NCBI GenBank assembly: GCA_021405325.1
Contig: QWII01000002.1
Location: 1 to 64,000 of the forward strand
Direction: 5' to 3'
Length of the DNA: 64,000 bases
Origin: Caldilinea sp. CFX5
Lineage (GTDB): Bacteria; Chloroflexota; Anaerolineae; Caldilineales; Caldilineaceae
Each line of letters begins with the position of its first letter. Positions within the stretch are counted from its first letter, which is position 1. This document shows positions 44,744 through 52,685 of this stretch, piece after piece. A model generated the notes under the pieces. That model saw only the letters and a program-made list of their open reading frames with translations. It did not search any database and was not told the DNA's origin. A program made the translations under genes and the position numbers.

Positions 44744-45655
44744 CTAAATCTTCATGGCCGCATAGGCATTGCGGTCGGCGATGGTCTGACCGGCCAGTTC
44801 ACGCAGGCGGGCGACTCGCTTGGCGGTCTCCGGGTGGGTGCGGAAGAGCGAACCCAAGCCACCGAGAATCGGGTTGACAATGTAAAGGTGCGATGTCGCG
44901 GGGCGCACATCCATCGGGCGCTGGTGGACCATCGCTTCCAGCTTCTCCAAGGCCGTGGCCAGGGGCAGCGGGTTGCCGAGAATCTGGGCGCCGGTGGCGT
45001 CCGCCGTGTACTCACGCGAGCGAGAGATCGCCATCTGGATCAGTAGCGCCGAAATGGGGGCCAGAATCATGGTCAAGAGACCACCGGCCATACCGGCCAT
45101 ACCGCCGCCATCGTCCTCTTCCTCGGAGCCGCCCAAACCGCCGAAGATCATACCCCACATCACCATGTCCGCCAACATGCTGACGGCGCCGGCAAAGGTG
45201 GCGGCAATGCTGGAGATGAGCGTGTCACGGTTCTTGATGTGCGCCAATTCATGGGCGATCACGCCGGCCAGTTCGTCACGGTTGAGAATTTCCATGATCC
45301 CCGTTGTGACGGCCACGGCGCCCTTGCTCGGCGAGCGACCGGTGGCAAAGGCATTGGGCGTGGCGCTATCAATGACATAAACGCGCGGCTTGGGCAGGTT
45401 GGCCCGTTCGGAAAGCACGCGCACCATGCCATGCAGATCCGGCATTTCGGCTTCGGTCACTTCACGGGCGCCGCTCATCTTGATCGCCATCGTGTCCGAG
45501 AACCACCAAGCGCCCATGTTCATGGCAACCGCCAACACCAGAGCAAAGACCATGCCGGTGCTGCCGCCGATTGCGCCGCCAATGACGATAAATAAACCGG
45601 TCAACGTCGCCAAGAGCAATGTCGTCTTGACGGTATTCCACATCTGTCCCATCAT
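44744..45655 (-). CDS. htpX: Zinc metalloprotease HtpX (M48)
   Basis: 303 aa. Two N-terminal membrane helices (~8-27 and ~33-53), then the M48 domain with zinc site AHELAHIKNRD (H135, E136, H139) and downstream Glu in SREYTADATGAQI. Helices 3 and 4 (~145-200) carry the insertion GGSEEEDDGGGMAGMAGG. A membrane-bound protease that degrades damaged or misassembled membrane proteins, acting with FtsH in well-studied bacteria. ATG at 45655 follows GGAGGT. It has its own strong promoter and a structured, terminator-containing leader shared with the mrp operon, suggesting a common inducing signal such as cation, pH or membrane stress. Confidence 0.95.
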   Translation of the reverse strand: MMGQMWNTVKTTLLLATLTGLFIVIGGAIGGSTGMVFALVLAVAMNMGAWWFSDTMAIKMSGAREVTEAEMPDLHGMVRVLSERANLPKPRVYVIDSATPNAFATGRSPSKGAVAVTTGIMEILNRDELAGVIAHELAHIKNRDTLISSIAATFAGAVSMLADMVMWGMIFGGLGGSEEEDDGGGMAGMAGGLLTMILAPISALLIQMAISRSREYTADATGAQILGNPLPLATALEKLEAMVHQRPMDVRPATSHLYIVNPILGGLGSLFRTHPETAKRVARLRELAGQTIADRNAYAAMKI

Positions 45656-45881
45656 TTTACCTCCATACTGGGTTCATCTGTTTGTCGAAAAAGCCGGAAA
45701 AAACACAAAAACCGACATTCCTACCCTCGACAAGAGAAGAAATGTCGGCCTACTTGACAACCCGTGCCCTTGATTGGTTATCGCCTCCCGTCAATTCCCG
45801 TACTGTCATACGGCAATCGACCGGCTGCGCTTTATCCTTCAGGGACGCTTTGTTGAGTCCGCCGGAGCGGTTATTTACTTG
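45656..45881 (-). promoter_or_regulatory. Structured 5' leader of htpX, candidate riboswitch/attenuator
   Basis: About 225 nt from the predicted transcription start (near 45881) to the ATG. Elements read on the minus strand: CAAAG, TAAAGCGCAG (45834-45825), a stem-loop CCGGTCGATT/AATTGACGGG with inner CCGTA/TACGG, then GGTTGTCAAG and the 15-nt box AGTAGGCCGACATTT (45754-45740), whose end is the 5' side of an intrinsic terminator. The same ordered elements occur upstream of mrpA. Not assigned by me to any known riboswitch class. Confidence 0.6.
45699..45748 (-). terminator. Intrinsic terminator inside the htpX leader
   Basis: On the minus strand CCGACATT (45748-45741) pairs perfectly with AATGTCGG (45719-45712), followed by TTTTTGTGTTTTTT. 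It lies 45-95 nt upstream of the htpX start, so read-through must be controlled for expression. Confidence 0.75.
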
Positions 45882-45887
45882 GCTGCT

Positions 45888-45916
45888 AGTATAATGAAAA
45901 ACAAGCGCCTTGTCAA
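45888..45916 (-). promoter_or_regulatory. Promoter of htpX
   Basis: Consensus TTGACA (45916-45911), 17-nt spacer, TATACT (45893-45888) on the minus strand. Predicted start near 45881. Confidence 0.8.
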
Positions 45917-45970
45917 GTCCCTTTTGTACAAGTTTTGTATAAGAGTTTGCTTAACATTTTGCTAGCGTTT

Positions 45971-46348
45971 TTAATCAGTCCCTAATGCTGGTCGTGTTTC
46001 GTTCGTTTCGATCACTGGCAGCGGCTTCGGCAGTTCGTTCACTGTTGCCGGCCAGAGAACAACACCACAGCGCGTGGCGGCGCGCGCCAGCATGTGGGTT
46101 GCCACCGGCGTCGTCAAAAACAGGAAAGCGATCACCGCCACCATGCGACTGGAGATCCCCATGTCGCCAAACGCAAACGCCGTTGCCAACAGCAGGGCCG
46201 CGGCGCCCAAGGTGGTCGCCTTGGAAGCCGCCGACGAACGGAGGAGCAGGTCGGGCATACGGACAACGCCGATGGCCGCGATCAACATCAGTAACGCGCC
46301 GAAAGTCAGCAACAGGTAGATCAGTAGATTAGTCAGTTGGACTGCCAT
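45971..46348 (-). CDS. mrpG: Mrp antiporter subunit MrpG
   Basis: 125 aa. ATG at 46348 follows GGAGGTGG and overlaps the mrpF end by 20 nt. Three membrane helices, with the family core GALLMLIAAIGVVRMPDLLLRSSAASKATTLG (about 17-48) and GISSRMVAVIAFLFLTTPVATHMLARAA. It is one of the small subunits of the seven-component Na+/H+ antiporter. Last gene of mrpABCDEFG; its stop lies about 55 nt before the htpX promoter. Confidence 0.93.
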   Translation of the reverse strand: MAVQLTNLLIYLLLTFGALLMLIAAIGVVRMPDLLLRSSAASKATTLGAAALLLATAFAFGDMGISSRMVAVIAFLFLTTPVATHMLARAATRCGVVLWPATVNELPKPLPVIETNETRPALGTD

Positions 46349-46631
46349 CACTCCACCTCCGTTCGACAAAGGTGGCAAAGGCCACCGTCCCTAGAAAGCC
46401 CAACAGGGCAAAAATCATCGCAATATCCAGCAATGCGGTTGTCCGCGTGGCGATGGCATGGGCGCTAATGATCCCGATGCCGATCACAATCATGATATCC
46501 AGCGCGATGACCCGATCCAGCAGATGGGGACCACGATAGAGCCGGACAAAGGCCAGCGCCATCGCGATGACCAACAGCGGAATGATCACCCAAAAGATAA
46601 AGTCAGGCGAGATTGTTGTCAGATTCACCAC
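46329..46631 (-). CDS. mrpF: Mrp antiporter subunit MrpF
   Basis: 100 aa with three membrane helices: FIFWVIIPLLVIAMALAFVRLYRGPHLLDRVIALDIMIVIGIGIISAHAI, the family core, then LDIAMIFALLGFLGTVAFATFVERR. It starts with GTG at 46631 or the adjacent GTG at 46628, which overlaps the mrpE stop (GTGA); GGAGGT lies 6-9 nt upstream. Translation coupled on both sides, to mrpE and mrpG. Required for a functional Mrp complex. Confidence 0.93.
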   Translation of the reverse strand: MVNLTTISPDFIFWVIIPLLVIAMALAFVRLYRGPHLLDRVIALDIMIVIGIGIISAHAIATRTTALLDIAMIFALLGFLGTVAFATFVERRWSDGSPTD

Positions 46632-47140
46632 TCACAGACCTCCTGTACACGGCGTTCGTATTCCTCTTTAATGACCCGGCGAAACTCAGCCAGTTCCGCC
46701 GGCGTCTGCCCGGCGTGCATGGCATGAACATAGAGCACGCGCTCGTTAGCCGCATTGGCCGGCATGACATCAACGCTGATTGTGCCGGGAGTTAATGTAA
46801 TCATATTCGACAATAGCGTAATGGCGCCGGGGCTTTGCAGCGACAAAGGGACACGTACAATCGCCGGCTCGATCTGCGGATGCCGACGCAACACATCCAC
46901 TGCCACGCGCCAATTGGCTACCACCAACTCCTTGATAAAGAAGAGACCAAATTCGATCACCTGCCAGACCTTGCGCACATAGCGCGGCGCCTGTTCGGCC
47001 CGGCCTTCCGCCACCACCAAGCGGGCAAAGAACCAGAGCAGCCCAAAACTAAAGAGAAAGCCAAAGAGAAAATTGACCGGCGTAAATTGCCCCGTCAACA
47101 CCAGCCAGGCCAGGGCCAGTAGTAAGTTCAGTAAAAACAT
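46625..47140 (-). CDS. mrpE: Mrp antiporter subunit MrpE
   Basis: 171 aa. Two N-terminal helices (FLLNLLLALAWLVLTGQFTPVNFLFGFLFSFGLLWFF) and a soluble domain with SPGAITLLSNMITLTPGTISVDVMP (about 105-130), the conserved MrpE segment. The end, FRRVIKEEYERRVQEVCE, is a cytoplasmic helix. Encoded 18 nt downstream of mrpD and overlapping mrpF by about 7 nt. Part of the Mrp Na+/H+ antiporter in the cytoplasmic membrane. Confidence 0.93.
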   Translation of the reverse strand: MFLLNLLLALAWLVLTGQFTPVNFLFGFLFSFGLLWFFARLVVAEGRAEQAPRYVRKVWQVIEFGLFFIKELVVANWRVAVDVLRRHPQIEPAIVRVPLSLQSPGAITLLSNMITLTPGTISVDVMPANAANERVLYVHAMHAGQTPAELAEFRRVIKEEYERRVQEVCEW

Positions 47141-47158
47141 ACGGTAGCTCCCAAGTTG

Positions 47159-48712
47159 TTAGCGGCCCCCCGCCAGCCCCACTGCCCCCACCGGCGGCAA
47201 TTCGGGCGCGGCGCCCAGCACAGCCGTGATATATTCGGTGCGCGACAGCAATTGTTCACCCGCCGTCTGCACCACCGCCATGAGCGGCTCGACGGCCAGC
47301 CCCATGCCGATCACCAACACGGTGAACAGCACAATCGGCGTCAGCAGCGACCAGCGTTGACCTGCCGTCAGCGCCGCGGGTTGGGGGGCGTAGACCGGAT
47401 CAGCAGGCGCTTTCCAGAAGGCTTCGTTCCAGATCTTGATCATCGAAAAGAGGGTCAACAAGCTGACCGCCAGCGAGACGCCGACAATGGCATATTGCTC
47501 AATCTCCAGCCCGGCCCGCACCAGCAGATATTTGGCCCAGAAGCCCGACAGCGGCGGCAGACCGGCCAACGCCAGCGCCGAGAGCAGGAAGAGCGCCGCC
47601 ACCGCCGGATAGGCGCTGTAGAGGCCGCCGATCTTCTTCAACTGTTCGCTGCCCTGAATCCGCTGCACCACGCCGCCGATGAGAAAGAGATTCATCTTGA
47701 CGATGATGTTATGGGCGACAAAGAAGATCGCACCGGCCAGCGCCAACGGCGTCAACAGCGCCAGCCCCATAATCATGTAGCCAATCTGGCTGACAATGTG
47801 AAAGGAGAGAATGCGCCGAATCTCATTCTGCGCCGCCGCCCCCAACACGCCGACGACCATCGTGAAGCCGGCAATGATCAGCAGCAGTTGATGGGTGTAG
47901 CCCGGCTCCTGGACAAAGAGCAGGGTAAAGACCCGGATCAACGCATAGACGCCCACCTTGGTCAACAGACCGGCAAAGATGGCCGAGACCAACACACTCG
48001 TCGTGTGGTAGGAAGCCGGCAACCAAAAGAAGAGCGGAAAGATCGCCGCTTTGATGCCGAAGGCGATCAAGAAGAGCATTGCCAGCGTCGTCACCAACCC
48101 CGGCGCCACCAGTGCCGGATCGGCAAAGCGCACCGCCAGATCGGCCATGTTGAGCGTGCCGGTCACGCCATAGACAATCCCCGCCCCCGTCAGGAACATG
48201 GCCGAAGCAAAGAGATTGAGCGTGACATATTTCATCCCCCCCTCGATCTGCTCCTGCTGGCCGCCGAGCGAGATCAGCACAAAGGAGGTGATCATCATCA
48301 CCTCGAACCAGACAAAGAGGTTGAAGAGATCGCCGGTCAACACCGCGCCATTCAAGCCCATGAGCAGAATCTGCAAGAGCGGATAAAAGCCAAAGCGCTC
48401 CTGCGGTTCTTCAATGCTGGCAAGGGCATAGATGGCCGCAGCCACGCCCACCAGACCAATCAGCACAACCATGAGCGCGCTCAAGAGATCCGCCACCAGC
48501 GTAATGCCAAAGGGCGCGGCCCAGTTGCCCACCTGGACGGCAAAGATCCCCTCCTGCCAAACCGTCAACAACAAGCTGCTCCCGGCGATCAATAGGCCGG
48601 CTGTCCCCACCACGCCCAGCCAGCGTTTCCACGTCGTCCGCCGCCAAATCAGCAACATCATGATTGCGGTAAAAAGGGGAATTAAAATTGGTAAGATCAG
48701 TAACCAGTTCAT
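47159..48712 (-). CDS. mrpD: Mrp antiporter subunit MrpD (NuoN/NuoM-like)
   Basis: 517 aa, about fourteen helices, homologous to the proton-translocating subunits of complex I. The N-terminus [25 protein letters not shown] is typical. The conserved proton-channel region is seen in [22 protein letters not shown] (Glu of TM5) and [40 protein letters not shown] (Lys of TM7). Separated from mrpC by 93 nt containing a perfect inverted repeat at 48741-48791. With MrpA it forms the antiporter core. Confidence 0.95.
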   Translation of the reverse strand: MNWLLILPILIPLFTAIMMLLIWRRTTWKRWLGVVGTAGLLIAGSSLLLTVWQEGIFAVQVGNWAAPFGITLVADLLSALMVVLIGLVGVAAAIYALASIEEPQERFGFYPLLQILLMGLNGAVLTGDLFNLFVWFEVMMITSFVLISLGGQQEQIEGGMKYVTLNLFASAMFLTGAGIVYGVTGTLNMADLAVRFADPALVAPGLVTTLAMLFLIAFGIKAAIFPLFFWLPASYHTTSVLVSAIFAGLLTKVGVYALIRVFTLLFVQEPGYTHQLLLIIAGFTMVVGVLGAAAQNEIRRILSFHIVSQIGYMIMGLALLTPLALAGAIFFVAHNIIVKMNLFLIGGVVQRIQGSEQLKKIGGLYSAYPAVAALFLLSALALAGLPPLSGFWAKYLLVRAGLEIEQYAIVGVSLAVSLLTLFSMIKIWNEAFWKAPADPVYAPQPAALTAGQRWSLLTPIVLFTVLVIGMGLAVEPLMAVVQTAGEQLLSRTEYITAVLGAAPELPPVGAVGLAGGR

Positions 48713-48740
48713 CGATACTCCTCATTTTAGGTGATTGGGT

Positions 48741-48791
48741 GATTGGGTGACTCGGTGATTTCGACAGGCTCAATCACCGAGTCACCCAATC
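48741..48791. repeat. Inverted repeat, 'gattgggtga' family, inside the mrp operon
   Basis: Perfect 20-bp arms GATTGGGTGACTCGGTGATT (48741-48760) and complement (48772-48791), with iterated GATTGGGT/CGCCCAGTC units outside. A sister copy with 28-bp arms is at 60874-60952. Confidence 0.8.
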
Positions 48792-48805
48792 GCCCAGTCG
48801 CCCAG

Positions 48806-49174
48806 TCAAATTGGCGTCGGCGCATCCAACTGTTCAGTGTTGCGCATTGCGTTCAGGTCGCCGGTGCTGCGGGTTTGGAAGACCCGCTTGACTAGCACCA
48901 GAGCAAACGCTTGCACGCCGAAGCCGATGACAATTGCTGTTAGGATCAACGCTTGTGGCACCGGGTCGGCAAAGAGGCCGGTCAACTGGGTTTCATCAGC
49001 ACCGATCAACGGGGGCGCGCCACGAGTCGTCCGGCCCACGACAAAGATCAGCAGGTTGATGGCATGGCCCAACAACACCAGGCCGATCACCAGTTTGACA
49101 ATGCTGCGCCGCAACATCATGTAGATGGCCGCCGCAAAGAGCAGACCGATCAGCAGTGCGAATAGTGTATCCAT
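48806..49174 (-). CDS. mrpC: Mrp antiporter subunit MrpC (NuoK-like)
   Basis: 122 aa, three helices, homologous to NuoK. The conserved core [38 protein letters not shown] is at residues ~10-47, and [29 protein letters not shown] at ~70-98. It starts 1 nt after the mrpB stop. NuoK-like subunits line the proton/sodium path between the MrpA and MrpD modules. Confidence 0.95.
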   Translation of the reverse strand: MDTLFALLIGLLFAAAIYMMLRRSIVKLVIGLVLLGHAINLLIFVVGRTTRGAPPLIGADETQLTGLFADPVPQALILTAIVIGFGVQAFALVLVKRVFQTRSTGDLNAMRNTEQLDAPTPI

Positions 49175-49175
49175 T

Positions 49176-49631
49176 TTACCCCTCCTGCATTTCCTGCGCT
49201 TGCGCCACCGCTTTGCTCCCGTTGGCTGTTTCCATCAGGCTAAAGAGAATCAGCAGCGTCACGCCGATGACGACCAGATAGACGCCCACGTCAAAGATCA
49301 TGGGCGTCCCCACTTTCCCAATGACCGGCAGCGCCTGTTGACCCCAGACGCCGCTCATAAAGGGTGTCTGTTGCAACAAGCCCAACAGACCACTACCCGC
49401 CGCCACAAACAAGCCCAGGCCGACCAATGTATGCAATTCAATGCCCAGCGCCCGACGGGTCGTCGGCACATCAAAGGCAATGGCATAGATGGCAAAGGCC
49501 GCCGACGCCACCAGCCCACCGACAAAACCGCCCCCCGGCTCATGATGGCCGCGCAAGAGCAGGAAAAAGGAAAAGAGTAACAACAACGGCAACAAATAGC
49601 GCGCCGCCGTTTGTAAAAGCAAAGAAGGCAT
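49176..49631 (-). CDS. mrpB: Mrp antiporter subunit MrpB
   Basis: 151 aa with four helices: [51 protein letters not shown] is the strongly conserved MrpB N-terminus (RGHxxPGGGFxGGL). A later [19 protein letters not shown] closes it. It lies 85 nt after mrpA, a gap nearly filled by a 54-bp perfect palindrome, and 1 nt before mrpC. Confidence 0.95.
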   Translation of the reverse strand: MPSLLLQTAARYLLPLLLLFSFFLLLRGHHEPGGGFVGGLVASAAFAIYAIAFDVPTTRRALGIELHTLVGLGLFVAAGSGLLGLLQQTPFMSGVWGQQALPVIGKVGTPMIFDVGVYLVVIGVTLLILFSLMETANGSKAVAQAQEMQEG

Positions 49632-49658
49632 TCAAGACGCTCCATTACTATTCAAAGC

Positions 49659-49712
49659 ATGAGTGGGAGCGCCGGCATCCTTGCCGGCAAGGATGCCGGC
49701 GCTCCCACTCAT
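49659..49712. repeat. 54-bp perfect palindrome between mrpA and mrpB
   Basis: Two 27-bp arms meet without a loop: 49659-49685 (ATGAGTGGGAGCGCCGGCAT...) and 49686-49712. Every base pairs. It begins 4 nt after the mrpA stop, inside the operon. Confidence 0.9.
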
Positions 49713-49716
49713 ACGC

Positions 49717-52029
49717 TTATTTCTGTTCCGCTTTACCCTTGGTGACAATCACCTTGGGCGCCAGGTTCACCAGGCTGTAGACCCCCAACGCCGCCACCGT
49801 CAACACCACAATTTCGCCCAATGTATCAAAGCCGCGGAAATCGACCAGAATCACGTTGACCACATTGCGCCCTTGCGCCCGTAACCAACTCTGTTCGGCG
49901 TAAAAGGTCGCGACATGTCCGGGGTGGGGCAGACCGGTGACGACCAGCACCAGCCAAGTCATGAGCAACCCCGCCACGCCGGCAATTAGCGCATCGCGCC
50001 AACGGGTTGCTGTACTCGAATAGTTGGCAAAGCGAGGCAGGCGGTAGAGAATAAAGACAAAGAGCAATACCGTCAAGCTCTCAATGGCAAATTGGGTGAG
50101 CGCCAAATCGGGCGCGCTAAAGAGCATAAAGAGCAAGGTTACGCCCAGCCCCACCACGCCTAGCGCTACAATCGCCGTCAGCCGGGAAGGGGTTGTCACT
50201 ACAATGGCCGTTGCGCCGAGCATCAGTCCGACCACAACGGCTTCGTAGAAACGGATGCCGCTCAAAGCCACCCCGCTGGGCAGACCAACGCGGCTGGCCA
50301 GCGTATAGCCCACCAGCCCTACACAGGTCACCACTACTAGCAACAGATAGCGGGGCAGATAGCCATGTTGCCAGAAAATGGTCTGCCGATAGGCAACGCG
50401 CAACATGCCGTTGAGCAACCACTCATAAGCCAGCGCCGGCCCCCAGGGGATGCGTTGTTGCACCGGTTCCGCCAGACCCAGCAGCCGTCCATGCCCCCAA
50501 TACCCCGCCACGCCGAGCAAGACCGTCAGCACACTCAACCCCAACATCGGGTTGATGCCATGCCAGAGCGCCAACTTGACTTTGACCGCTTCACCGGCCA
50601 CCGCAGCGACAGCAGCGGCGATCAGCCCGTCACCCGTCATGCCCGCGGCAACGCCGGTCAACAGACCCAACGCGGCCAGCAACACCGGCCCCAGCCACAT
50701 GCTCCACGGCGCCTCATGCACCTTTTCGGCGCCGGCCATTGTTTGACCCCAAAATGGCCGCACCACCAGCAGGCCGGCGGCGATTACCGTCAACACATTG
50801 GCAACCAACGCCACCGTAGTCAGCAGCAGTGTCGCCGATGGGCCATAGAGGGTTGTCTCATAGACCAACTCCTTGGCAATAAAGCCAAAGAGGGGCGGCG
50901 CACCGATCATCGACAGACCGGCGACGGCGGCAGTCCAGGCCGTAATCGGCATGACGCGACGCAAGCCGCGTAACTGGGTCACATCGCGTGTCCCAGTCTC
51001 GTGATCGACGGCGCCGGCAAGCATAAAAAGGGCGCCTTTGTAGAGCGCATGGGCCAGCAGGAAGACCATCGCTGCCTTAATCGCCACATCGGTGCCGATG
51101 CCCAAGAGCAGGAAGAGCGTCCCAAGCGCGCTTACCGTCGAAAAGGCCAGAATCCGCTTGAGATCGCTTTGTTGCCAGGCCAGATACGCACCGACAAACA
51201 AGGTGGCCGCGCCTAGTGTTGTCACCAAACCAAACCAGAGGGAGCTACCCCCCAACACCGGCGTCAGGCGTGCAATCAAATAGACGCCGGCCTTGACCAT
51301 CGTCGCTGAGTGGAGATAGGCGCTCACCGGCGTGGGGGCGGCCATCGCATTCGGCAACCAGAAGTGAAAGGGGAATTGCGCCGATTTGGTCGCCGCACCC
51401 AGCAGAATGAGTAGCACCAGCGGTGTGTAAAGGGCATGGGACTGAATCAGGTCGCGCTGTTGCAACAAGCCGCTCAGCGAAAAGGTGCCGGCGATCTGCC
51501 CCAACAACACCAACCCGGCCAACAACGCCAGCCCACCACTGCCTGTCACCAGCAACGCTTGCAACGCCGACTTGCGCGCCTTCGCGTCGGTGTGTTTGAA
51601 GCCAATCAGCAAATAGGAGCTAATGCTGGTCAGTTCCCAGAAGAGAAAGAGCAGCAACAGATTATCAGCAAAGACCACGCCTAACATCGCCACCATAAAG
51701 AGCAGGATGTAGCCATAGAACTGCCCCAACTGGGGATGGCCGGCCAGATACCCCTTGGCATAGAGCAACACCAGCGCGCCGATGCCGCTAATCAACAGGC
51801 CAAAGAGCAGGCTAAAACCATCGACCGCAAAGGCTAGATGCAGGTCAAGGCTGGGCGCCCACGGATAGCTGATCTGCACTACGTTCCCCTGGCTGATGGT
51901 CGGCGCCAGGGTGAGCAGATAGAGAAACGCAAGCAGCGGCAACAGCATGAGCAACCAGGGCCAATACGGTTGCGGCTGCGCTTGCGAATAGGAAGGTGAA
52001 GCAACCGGTGTGCTTACAATTTGTTTCAT
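49717..52029 (-). CDS. mrpA: Mrp antiporter subunit MrpA (NuoL-like with C-terminal MrpB-like domain)
   Basis: 770 aa from ATG at 52029; further upstream the frame runs into the leader terminator, so longer starts are unlikely. About twenty helices. The NuoL/M-like core includes LLLLFLFWELTSISSYLLIGFKH (TM5 Glu) and SAQFPFHFWLPNAMAAPTPVSAYLHSATMVKAGVYLIARL (TM7 Lys). After ~500 residues come the MbhD/MbhE-type segments (DLALTQFAIESLTVLLFVFILYRLPRF and NVVNVILVDFRGFDTLGEIVVLTVAALGVYSLVNL), as normal for MrpA. Largest subunit of the Na+/H+ antiporter for pH and sodium homeostasis. No strong ribosome site at the ATG. Confidence 0.94.
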   Translation of the reverse strand: MKQIVSTPVASPSYSQAQPQPYWPWLLMLLPLLAFLYLLTLAPTISQGNVVQISYPWAPSLDLHLAFAVDGFSLLFGLLISGIGALVLLYAKGYLAGHPQLGQFYGYILLFMVAMLGVVFADNLLLLFLFWELTSISSYLLIGFKHTDAKARKSALQALLVTGSGGLALLAGLVLLGQIAGTFSLSGLLQQRDLIQSHALYTPLVLLILLGAATKSAQFPFHFWLPNAMAAPTPVSAYLHSATMVKAGVYLIARLTPVLGGSSLWFGLVTTLGAATLFVGAYLAWQQSDLKRILAFSTVSALGTLFLLLGIGTDVAIKAAMVFLLAHALYKGALFMLAGAVDHETGTRDVTQLRGLRRVMPITAWTAAVAGLSMIGAPPLFGFIAKELVYETTLYGPSATLLLTTVALVANVLTVIAAGLLVVRPFWGQTMAGAEKVHEAPWSMWLGPVLLAALGLLTGVAAGMTGDGLIAAAVAAVAGEAVKVKLALWHGINPMLGLSVLTVLLGVAGYWGHGRLLGLAEPVQQRIPWGPALAYEWLLNGMLRVAYRQTIFWQHGYLPRYLLLVVVTCVGLVGYTLASRVGLPSGVALSGIRFYEAVVVGLMLGATAIVVTTPSRLTAIVALGVVGLGVTLLFMLFSAPDLALTQFAIESLTVLLFVFILYRLPRFANYSSTATRWRDALIAGVAGLLMTWLVLVVTGLPHPGHVATFYAEQSWLRAQGRNVVNVILVDFRGFDTLGEIVVLTVAALGVYSLVNLAPKVIVTKGKAEQK

Positions 52030-52283
52030 AGGCAATCGATCCAAATCAACCTTGCCATCGTTTACCCGGCGCCTCACAGGGCGGGCGGCCAACGATGAAG
52101 GATTCGTAAAAAACAAAAAGCCGACACTTTTCTCATGCCAAAGGTGCGCCCGTCGCCAAACGATGGACTCCCCTTTGGGTAGAAAAATGTCGGCCTACTG
52201 AATAACCTGGCGTTCCCTCACCCTGATACCAGGTGGGAACTACACTTTACTCAACCCGCCTAAACAACTTTGTCTAACTTTTG
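52030..52283 (-). promoter_or_regulatory. Structured 5' leader of the mrp operon, candidate riboswitch/attenuator
   Basis: About 255 nt. Minus-strand elements in order: CAAAG, TAAAGTGTAG (52249-52240), hairpin GTTCCC/GGGAAC with inner CCT/AGG, GGTTATTC, and the box AGTAGGCCGACATTT (52199-52185) leading into the terminator. The box is identical over 15 nt to that in the htpX leader and the upstream elements match in order. The part from 52107 to the ATG shows nothing further. Confidence 0.6.
52108..52194 (-). terminator. Intrinsic terminator inside the mrp leader
   Basis: On the minus strand GCCGACATTTTTCT (from 52194) pairs with AGAAAAGTGTCGGC (to 52120), then CTTTTTGTTTTTT. An inner stem uses CCAAAGG/CCTTTGG. 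It lies about 80-165 nt before the mrpA ATG. Confidence 0.75.
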
Positions 52284-52289
52284 TCGAAG

Positions 52290-52317
52290 AGTATAACAGA
52301 ATTTCCGCCGCTGTCAA
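52290..52317 (-). promoter_or_regulatory. Promoter of the mrp operon
   Basis: Consensus TTGACA (52317-52312), 16-nt spacer, TATACT (52295-52290) with a TGn extension (TGTTATACT) on the minus strand. Predicted start near 52283. Confidence 0.8.
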
Positions 52318-52421
52318 GGGTTTTTCATTAGCGTTCTGTTAATGTTTGTGCAGGCGCCCATTGTTGACGAAGTAGCGCCATCGGCGTACTATAGAGCCAC
52401 ACACATTCATCATCAGGTTGC

Positions 52422-52613
52422 CCTGTTCTGAAAATAACAGGGATTTCGCCGATTATGCCGATTAACGAATAGAAAAATCTGTGCAATCGGTGAAATCCCT
52501 GTTGCATTTTCATCGTTATGGGTGTCGAAGACATGTAACCTGTTCTGAAAATCATCAAAGATTACGCAGATTGCACAGATTTTTCTTGTTCTTTCATCTG
52601 CGTAATCTTTGAT
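52422..52613. repeat. Composite repeat block: two inverted repeats bracketed by a direct repeat
   Basis: Direct repeat CCTGTTCTGAAAAT at 52422-52435 and 52539-52552. After the first, AACAGGGATTTCGCCGATT (52436-52454) pairs with 52485-52503 (one G-T wobble). After the second, ATCAAAGATTACGCAGAT (52554-52571) pairs perfectly with 52596-52613, copy 4 of the 'attacgcag' family. The block fills the gap between the mrp promoter and the nfo gene; nothing else was seen there. Confidence 0.75.
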
Positions 52614-52685
52614 CAAAAGCTGATTTTCATTGTTTGCGGTGAACCCGATTCATGTGGCCTGATGGCAAAACCCAAGGATGCGACT

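Noticed and set aside
45656..45881. Assigning the htpX/mrp leader to a named riboswitch (for example ydaO, yybP-ykoY or a Na+/Li+ class)
   Set aside because: I could match no full consensus from memory; only a covariance search can decide.
47156..48595. 479-codon plus-strand frame opposite mrpD
   Set aside because: Arg/His/Gln-rich translation produced by the codon bias of the opposite-strand membrane protein; mrpD is unambiguous.
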